This document shows, one piece after another, positions 57,117 through 64,000 of a stretch of 64,000 bases of DNA. Each line of letters starts with the position of its first letter. Position 1 is the first letter of the stretch. Position numbers and translations under genes: made by a program. The notes under the pieces are model-generated. The model did not search any database, was not told the origin of the DNA, and saw only the letters and a list, made by a program, of their open reading frames with translations. This stretch comes from Liolophura sinensis. Taxonomy: Eukaryota > Mollusca > Polyplacophora > Chitonida > Chitonidae. The stretch spans positions 27,018,402 to 27,082,401 of the forward strand of contig NC_088301.1 in the NCBI RefSeq assembly GCF_032854445.1, given 5' to 3'.

Positions 57117-58428
57117 CCGAGAATGTGATAAATACGATGGGGGATGCAACACTGTATCCGAGGGCCTTTTGAAAAACGCATTGTCCCTCAACTATCAGAT
57201 CATCAGCCGTGCATTAGGGAGTTCGAATCCAGATCTCCTAAATTTTTGTGAGTTCAATCAAGGTTTTACTGTTTTATTAATGCAAGTATACGATATACAA
57301 GTATATGCTTGTATGGTTTAAGGCATAGATATACATTCATGCAGGTGATCGGACACATAGGTAGGCTCTGAGAGGTCTGATTAACATGCAGTGTCAACAA
57401 CACGCCTGATCGTAATATTGGGTGTGAACAGAGGACCTTTGACATTCATGTACTTCTGGTGAGAGATGATCTTGTGTGGCGTTAACACAGTTCGCACACG
57501 CGCCACTCAATAATTGCCTCTTCACGGAGCCCTTACAGGTTCATTTCATGTTCAAACGCACAATATAATCCGACGGTATTGAATCAATGGCTAATGGGGT
57601 ATTTGGTCGTTGTTGTACGCGTAGCCATGGCGATTGGAAGGTATCACAATTGCCAGAGATCTGTGCTGTGGTAAATAAATCATTCATGGCCGACGCTAGT
57701 ATGAATGTATACACTGATAAGAGAGACAGTTTTTTACGCATGCAGTGACACAGCAGTTTTATTTACATAGAACACCGAAGTCATTTACGAAGTAAATAAC
57801 TGTATTTGACATACTTGCAGGGTGTTTTTCCTCAGGCAATGGTTTAGACACTATAACCTACTTTCCACAATGCCCCTAACACCTAACCTCAGAATAACAA
57901 AGCTGTATTTGAATTAGTAAGAAAACATGTGAGAAAAACACTTTGACAACACGATCCTATATTACTAGCTTTCAGAGAATACTTTATCCGTCATCAGGTT
58001 AAGCGGCAACTGTACAAAGTGTGTCTTGCCGCATTATTTCTCACTAGTTTCGTGAGGTCTCTCCATACTGGCATGTATTAGAACTAAGTCAGCCCTAGTC
58101 TTATTCCTGAGTCTTAGTCCTACAGCTTTAGAGTAAAATGCTTTAAAAGTATGATAAACTAAGTCTGACGTGAATCTAAGTCTAAGACAGCTAGGGAAGT
58201 TCGGTTACACTTGTACTTGTTGAGCGGGCAAATCGAATTACGAATTATTCAGTACAAAGGAAGGTGGACAATTTATTTCTGCCCTCTCGATGAGTTTTTA
58301 GGGCAAACTGGTATATCAAAGGTATACTGCCAGAGAAGAAATTAATTCAGTTTGGAATCGAGGCGCCATTGCGCCGGACAAAATATGTCTTCGATCAGTA
58401 TAGTGCGAAAAAAAACACATGTATATTC
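57117..58428. other. Non-coding stretch
   Basis: No gene was recognised. A B-box-like GAGTTCGAATCCAGATCTCC near 57211-57230 may mark a relic SINE head. Confidence 0.5.
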
Positions 58429-58467
58429 GTAACTACCATGGCAACCAGTACTGTAGGCATTACTTGA
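58429..58467 (-). mobile_element. Half of the MITE arm, flush with a SINE tail
   Basis: GTAACTACCATGGCAACCAG, TACTGTAGGCATTACTTG is the reverse complement of the 47514-47552 junction with two or three mismatches, and it meets the SINE tail at the same base. The other arm of the MITE is absent here. Confidence 0.75.
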
Positions 58468-58728
58468 TTTATTTATTTGATTGGTGTTTTACGCCGTACT
58501 CAAGAATATTTCACTTATACGACGGCGGCCAGCATTATGATGGGTGGAAGCCTGGCACCACTCGGGGGGAGCCCACGAGCATCCGCAGGTAGCTGGCAAA
58601 CCTTCTCACGTACGACCGGAGAGGAAACCAGCATGAGCTGGACTTGAACTGACAACGACCGCATTGGTGAGCGGCCCCTGGGTCATTACGCTGCGCTAGT
58701 GCTCTTACCAACTGAGCCACGGAGCCCC
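58468..58728 (-). mobile_element. SINE A, full-length copy in the same MITE context as 47281
   Basis: The tail TTGGTGTTTTACGCCGTACT and full body run to the head complement ACTGAGCCACGGAGCCCCC. The left flank contains CTGTAGGCATT, the complement of the duplication seen at the 47281 copy. The right flank (CCCCGTCTCC) does not match. Confidence 0.9.
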
Positions 58729-58904
58729 CTCCCCCGTCTCCATATATAAAATTCGACTATATGAATGTGTAGTTATAAATATATAGTTGTAGATTATAAC
58801 CCATCGTTCTGTACAGATCCTATATGACCAACCGGAAGTCTATATTTCAGGGATCCCGGCCCTCTTGTAATTTCCTATTTTTTATTTTTATTTTCCATCG
58901 TCTA

Positions 58905-60060
58905 CTATCCCATGCCCATTGCATTCTTTGTTGTTCTCCTTTTGCCTGTCACCTCATGTTGTTTATTCTCCATTGTTTATGACACCCTGCAAATTACATT
59001 CTTTGCTGTTTATTCTCATTAGTGTATCAACCAGCGTCTCTCATTCCGTGGTAGCTCCATTCTTGGTCGCTTATTCCCCGTTGTCTATCGTTCCACGTAC
59101 GTTACATTCTTTGTTTTTTTATTCTCAGTTGTCTGTTGGGGTCCTCCGTGGCCGAAGGGGTTAGCACGCAAGCACGGCGCAATGACCCAGGAGCCTCCCA
59201 CCAATGATGTCGCTGGGAGTTCAAGTCCAGCTGATGCTGGCTTCTTGTCCGGCCGTGCACGGGAAGGTCTGCCAGTAACCTGCGGATGGTCGTGGGTTTC
59301 CCCAGGGCTCTGCCCAGTTTTCTCTCATCATATGCTGGCCGCCGTTGTATAAATGAAATATTCTTGAGTACTGCGTTAAACACCAATCTAATAAATAAAT
59401 AAAGAAATAAATCCATTGCTGTCATAACATATCCATTCTTTGTTATTTATTCTCCATTGTCTATTATCCTATGTCAGTTTCATTCCTATGTCGTTTATTC
59501 TCCGTTGTCTGTCTTGCGTCTTTCCAACATTACTGAAAACTGTTGACCGCTTCTCTTTGCATGATTCCCTCCTATTTTCGTACTTCATATACTTTCTTAG
59601 TTTTTTGGTGGTTTGTGTATACGTCGTTTTGGGAATTGGCCTTGTGATTATTGTCCTGGAACGTCCTTATTGGTTGACGGTTGGTATATGAATGTTCGTT
59701 TCGGCGAAAAGATTTGTTGTTTATGTCGATTGCATTCTTTGTTGTTTAGTTTCCATTGTGTCATCTCATGTTCTTTGCATTCTTTGTTGATTAGTCCGCA
59801 TTGTCTGTCATCCCATGTCCATTGCATTCTTCGTTGTTTATTCTCCATTGTTTGTCACCCAGATTCTTTGTATTCTTTGTTGTTTATTGTCTGTTATCCC
59901 TTGTCCATTGCATTCTTCGTTGTTTATTCTCTATTATCTGTCACCCCAGGCACTTTGCATTCTTCTTTGTTTAGTCCCCAATGTCTGTCGTCCCATGTCC
60001 ATTGCATTCCTTGTTGTTTATTCTCCATTGTCTGTCATCCTGTCTCCACTGCATTCTCGG
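58905..60060 (+). repeat. Degenerate ~50-bp minisatellite, interrupted by a SINE
   Basis: Units such as CCATTGCATTCTTTGTTGTT followed by TATTCTCCATTGTCTGTCAT and CCCATGT recur at 58915-59135, 59415-59520 and 59725-60060. The SINE at 59137 splits the first block. The open frames of 83-155 codons here (Leu/Ser/Cys-rich) are products of the repeat. A non-repeat island at about 59520-59720 separates the last two blocks. Confidence 0.8.
59137..59405 (+). mobile_element. SINE A, full-length, inserted in the minisatellite
   Basis: The head GGGTCCTCCGTGGCCGAAGG, then GGAGTTCAAGTCCAGCTGAT, the body, and the tail AGTACTGCGTTAAACACCAA with AATAAATAAATAAAG. Minisatellite sequence continues on both sides. 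No clean target-site duplication was seen. Confidence 0.88.
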
Positions 60061-60312
60061 TCGACAAATTGAGGAAGTAACAGAAGCCATCTAGTTGATA
60101 ACTGGTGGTTGTACCGAGAATGAAGTATGCCAGAGAATTAACAGCTATTGGGTAAAAGCCTTTGAATTGTAGGACACTGTGGATGGATTAACATTCTGTT
60201 AAGAAAATCTCTAACAATTGTATTGGCACTTCATAATGGTATTAGTGATGTTGAAAGGGCCTTTATCATTATTGGCAAAAGTGTTACAAAAAGCCACGTG
60301 TATTCTGATTGA

Positions 60313-60477
60313 TTTGATTTTATTTATTTCATTGGTGTTTTACGCCGTAATCAAGAATATTTCACTTATACGACAGCAACCAGCATCATGGTGGGAGGAA
60401 ACCGGGCAGAGCCCGGGGGAAACCCACGACTATCCGCAGGTTGCTAACAGGCCTTCCCACTTGCAGCCGGAGATCTA
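60313..60477 (-). mobile_element. SINE A, 5'-truncated copy with short TSD
   Basis: TTTATTTATTT, the tail TTGGTGTTTTACGCCGTAAT and the body to CCACTTGCAGCCGGAGAT. An 8-bp duplication CTGATTGA lies at 60305-60312 and 60478-60485. The tRNA-like head is missing. Confidence 0.82.
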
Positions 60478-60574
60478 CTGATTGAGGCACCATTTAAATG
60501 AGTTTGGCCATCAACAGAATCGCTTAGAGATCAACCATCAACAGTCAGTCCCTGTAACAAATCCTCATGACGTT

Positions 60575-61095
60575 CAACTCATTTTCATCTCTGTTTCTAA
60601 AAATTTTGCCTTGCTGTGAGTAAATGGAGCAGTGACAGTATCTATAAGGTGAGCTGGTGGCCATTATAATGATAATGTTTGGGTATTTCTTTGCTTTCTA
60701 TTCATGCTCCTAATTTTCTATAAACCACCTATTTTTGGTGTAAATTCCTATATTTCCTATATGTTTTTGTTCAAAGTTGGCTGGTAGCCCTGGTGTATGT
60801 GTAAAGCGTGATTTGGAGGACGACCAGAATCCTTACTACAACAAAAGACTTCTTGCCTTTATGTCGATCACTTCATCTCCATTTTTAGTTTCGGTGACAG
60901 TGTCTGTAAGGCGTTATGGGGGTCAGTAAAACTATAATGTTTGGGTATTTCGTTTGCTTTTTACTCCTCTGAAAGATCCTAATTTTTTCTTAAATATTCC
61001 TATAAACCTCCTATTTTCTTTGGTGTAAAATTCGTACATTTCCTATATGATTTTGCTGGAATCCTTGGTGTATGTGTAAAGCATGAGCCCTGCGT
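60575..61095. repeat. Diverged tandem duplication (~270 bp unit)
   Basis: The first unit has GTGACAGTATCTATAAGG, TATAATGATAATGTTTGGGT, TAAACCACCTATTTTTGGTG and TGGTGTATGTGTAAAGCGTG. The second has GTGACAGTGTCTGTAAGG, AACTATAATGTTTGGGTATT, TAAACCTCCTATTTTCTTTG and TGGTGTATGTGTAAAGCATG. The order is conserved. Confidence 0.75.
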
Positions 61096-61119
61096 TTTAT
61101 TTTATGTCTTGCACACATG

Positions 61120-61225
61120 GTTAGTGGTATTTCCTCATGATGGTGCCATGTTGCCTTCGTCGAAACGCCGATCATTGCGTTATTTGATTTTATTCCCGTG
61201 GATAACCATGTAACAAGCTCAATAA
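61120..61225. other. Possible retroelement end with GTCGAAAC motif
   Basis: CCTCATGATGGTGCC … CTTCGTCGAAACGCCGATCA recalls the conserved CTGATGA … GTCGAAAC pattern seen near ends of Penelope-like and related retroelements, sometimes as hammerhead ribozyme motifs. The core CTGATGA is imperfect here. This is a weak call. Confidence 0.3.
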
Positions 61226-61229
61226 AAAT

Positions 61230-61598
61230 TTGAATAGCACCATGCATCCAGCATTTGATTGGTCACTTTCTAGACGTATAGCTAATCGGAAGAGCGATGT
61301 ATATTCAGAAGCTTGTATTGGTGTCACGGAAAAATTTGGTGGGAAAAGTCTAAATTTGGACTGTTTGCATTTACTGTATCCGATAATGACACTGACTGAT
61401 CGTGTAGAACTGCGCATTTTGTCTTCATCCGGGATTGTGCTATCTACACTTATATTTCAATCTGTCGAAGAAACATGGCATTATCTTGTCATTGAGAAGA
61501 CCAACGCTAAATGGAATATTAAAAACAAGCTTGCAGATTTCCTTGATGTCGCATTCTTCCTTCAAGAAATCAACACTGATACTGATGGATACACATAA
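61230..61598 (+). CDS. Unrecognised 122-codon open frame
   Basis: The frame encodes a mixed-composition peptide (WSLSRRIANRKSDVYSEACI, FGGKSLNLDCLHLLYPIMTL, ETWHYLVIEKTNAKWNIKNK). It is less repetitive and more protein-like than most short frames in the window. It lies just beyond the GTCGAAAC motif, so it could be part of a mobile element. There is no recognised domain, no clear promoter and no splice evidence. It may well be chance. Confidence 0.25.
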   Translation: MNSTMHPAFDWSLSRRIANRKSDVYSEACIGVTEKFGGKSLNLDCLHLLYPIMTLTDRVELRILSSSGIVLSTLIFQSVEETWHYLVIEKTNAKWNIKNKLADFLDVAFFLQEINTDTDGYT

Positions 61599-62011
61599 TT
61601 TAAATGTATGCAAGTCTCGGGAGATTTCTCGAGACAAAAGTCGAAATTTCGAGTGAAGAAAAGTCGCAGTCTCAGCTTTTTTTATTCCATTTCACCTCCC
61701 TCCCCCCAGTGACACCATGAATGACACAAAAAGAAACCAGCGGACCATGTATTGTATGAGCGGAACGCTTTGAATCATCCAGCCAGAGCACTCTGGCCGA
61801 TGAATAAAGAATATGTATAGTGAATCTCTAACTACCATATTAATATATCGCAATTCTGAGAAGAAAAAAAAAACCTTATCTTGTTAATGCTCACCATGAA
61901 GTAGCACAAAGTAATTACATGGCATTTGCAAAGGGATATTCGGAGTGATCTATAGTCGATCCACTGAACCGCTTACCATAATAAATAAACAAAGTAACTC
62001 CAAAGAAATTC

Positions 62012-62075
62012 ATTTCGAAGGTCTCAATATTTCGACTTAATTATAGGACATAATCCTCAGGACAAATGTGCCCAG
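62012..62075 (-). other. Hammerhead-like or retroelement-end motif
   Basis: On the - strand, TCCTGAGGATTATGTCCTAT is followed by AATTAAGTCGAAATATTGAG. CTGAGGA fits the CUGANGA core, ATTAT-GTCCT-ATAAT forms a small stem, and GAAA follows after TTAAGTC. The spacing is not that of a canonical hammerhead. Such sequences are common near ends of Penelope-like elements, which is my preferred but unproven reading. Confidence 0.3.
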
Positions 62076-62509
62076 TGCGTGAGGCATGTTTCATCTAAAT
62101 GTACACGTATGAATTAGGCTCCCAGAAAAGCACAATAACTGAACATAATCTCTGATAAGACAAGCATGCTTATAAACATTTACAGTATTATTTTACTGCA
62201 TACAGTAAGACGAATAAGTTTGACAGTAGCTTATATACACGTGCAATGAGGAACAGATAATAGGCCTATCTGTAGTTAGATACCGACCACATGAGTAGGC
62301 CAACGATCAACGTCATGTGATATTGCGAAAGGACATTAAAGGTTCGATGTCAAAGCTTATCCACGTTCGTTTTGTTCACACCCAAATATCCGTCAATCAT
62401 TGTATATGGTATGGTTTTGTCGATTTTTTTTGGACACCATTTTCTCTTGCTGGTTTTCGGATAACCGCAAGGCTTGGCATTGGTTCCTTTGAAAGCGTTG
62501 TGTTTTTGT

Positions 62510-62552
62510 TTGGGGTGGGGGATGGGGGTGGTTGGGGTTGGGGTGGGGGGAA
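62510..62552 (+). repeat. G-rich tract with quadruplex potential
   Basis: At least five runs of four or more G (GGGGTGGGGG, ATGGGGGTGG, TTGGGGTTGG, GGTGGGGGG) with short T/A spacers. No gene lies next to it. Confidence 0.75.
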
Positions 62553-62559
62553 GTCTTTC

Positions 62560-64000
62560 TATTGTTTTTATTTTTTATTGTTTAACCATCAATGACCACA
62601 AAAACAGCCAACAATCCGAAATACACGTTGCACACAATCCGATGTACATGCACTTTAACCCTGTCGTTTGGGTTCAACAGTTTGCATCACTGCAATTATA
62701 AAACATGAACATTGCAAGGGGAACTACTCTTACCGGTTACATCGAATTAACGTAAATTTGTTGCACGTTACGACATGCAATAGCGATATTATATCTACCA
62801 TGAAAAGATAAAACTGCGTACATGAGCACTTACAAATCAAGCAGATCACTTACCCACTACAGCCTTTAAAATACTTATAAATAATGTCTCTTGGTCACTA
62901 TATATAACATTTGAAGTGTAAGTTACTTCCTAGCCTCTGACCAGGAATCCAACCGTTCAGACCTTGATAGCAACGATCAACGGCATCTATCCTTGCAGAT
63001 CGAACCGTTTAGATGGCTTTTACACTGAACTTCGCAGTAGAGGTCACTTGCCTTCTGCATTTACCAATGCGACATTTAGACCTTAGGCTTCATCTGTGCG
63101 TCACATTTGTAGAAGTGCGTGAACGTACAGGTAGGCCTATAATCAGGAGCAACGAAACCATTTCCAAAGAACGACGTTATATGGAAATGATTGCGGTGGG
63201 GATGGGGCTGTTAAATTCGTTTTAGCTATTGATCCTTTGTGCTTACCTTGGGCACTCCTCCGGGTTTTTCTATCCATCGCATGTACTAATCGTAGACGGC
63301 CTTTATATACGCCGTACATTGGTTCAATATCGCTAATTTATAAATAAATAATCAAACTAAGAAAAACCACCGCTGAGCTCAGCCTGAAAAACAAATTAAA
63401 ATTAAGCCTCTGATAAAGAAAAATCATTCCTACGAAGCATTTTTTTCTTAAATATGTAAAGTTGCAAAGCAATGAACATAAAGCAGTGCATTTAGAGAGC
63501 AGTACATGATGGGCATATATTTTGCATATTACATTAGTTTAATTCTTACCCCATGCAGAGCTAATTATATCAGCCATGCAGTTAGTCGAAAAAATATGCT
63601 AATAATATGTACACACATATCCATGTGTTTCCTTTGGCATACAGGCTGAGGCTAGCCAGATCAACAAAACATTCGCATTTTATCATTGTTCCCCCGCCTT
63701 CTTTTCCCCCACCCCACTCTCAACAATCTGGGTGTGTCACCCCAGACGGAGAGGCAGAGGCATCCCACGGTGCGAATAGTTCGTTTTATCACTCAAGGCA
63801 AGACACCGGCCACTCAGCATGAAAATGCCTGTACTTTTCTTGCACATGTGTATTCAAATACAAAGATAACGGTGACTCATATTGTACAATGTATTTAGTT
63901 GAACTCCATGCATGCCGGTATTTGCTAACCTCAGCAACAGTCATCCTCTGTTTCCGTATGAAAAGTTTTCACTGAGTTACTTCCCCTATACCATAACCCA
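62560..64000. other. Non-coding end of the window
   Basis: I see no supportable gene, SINE or tandem repeat here. Short frames (for example 63013-63225 and 63607-63898) lack splice sites and recognisable domains. Confidence 0.5.

Noticed and set aside
59613-60080. 155-codon Leu/Cys/Ser-rich frame that looks membrane-like
   Set aside because: It is a translation of the CATTCTTTGTTGTTTATTC minisatellite and shifts phase with the units.

Overview
This window looks like nuclear DNA of a marine invertebrate, most likely a mollusc or another lophotrochozoan. The sequence is AT-rich, gene-poor and intron-rich. It is full of tRNA-headed short interspersed elements (SINEs) with the tail and body sequence I associate with molluscan genomes, such as the RUDI/V-SINE type; that family assignment is from memory and unverified. 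There are no operons, no ribosomal RNA, no CRISPR array, and no prokaryotic or viral gene set.

Two protein-coding loci can be supported, both on the + strand. The first is a gene of unknown function whose first coding exon (14582-14896) and large last exon (24646-26862) lie either side of a 9.7 kb intron. Both exon edges are phase 0 with good splice sites, and together they would encode about 843 residues, mostly serine-rich and disordered. The second is a single-coding-exon membrane protein (49537-50535, 332 residues). It carries the three histidine boxes of the fatty acid hydroxylase superfamily and resembles cholesterol 25-hydroxylase most closely. A decayed, 5'-truncated non-LTR retrotransposon lies on the - strand at about 53262-54693; its reverse transcriptase has lost catalytic aspartates.

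Most of the rest is repeats. SINE family A (tail GAGTACGGCGTAAAACACC then AAAT repeats) is present in about 17 copies, many with 8-13 bp target-site duplications (TSDs). Families B (4276, 6566, 48062) and C (8066, 27766, 43361) share a tRNA-like head and a tail related to that of A. A fourth, poorly defined family (D) is represented by fragments. Several insertions are nested: a SINE inside a fold-back MITE (47212-47592), a MITE inside a SINE (about 52966-53170), and a SINE inside a minisatellite (58905-60060). Minisatellites with periods of 18, 30, 34 and 50 bp, long AT microsatellites, perfect inverted repeats and G-rich tracts complete the picture.

Region by region: 1-14.5 kb is non-coding with SINEs. 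14.6-26.9 kb is the unknown two-exon gene. 27-47 kb is repeat-rich intergenic DNA. 47-51 kb holds the SINE/MITE composite, a SINE B copy and the hydroxylase gene. 52-55 kb is a nest of SINEs, a MITE and the LINE. 55-61 kb is minisatellites and SINEs. 61-64 kb has a possible retroelement relic and otherwise nothing recognisable. The two genes show no functional link.
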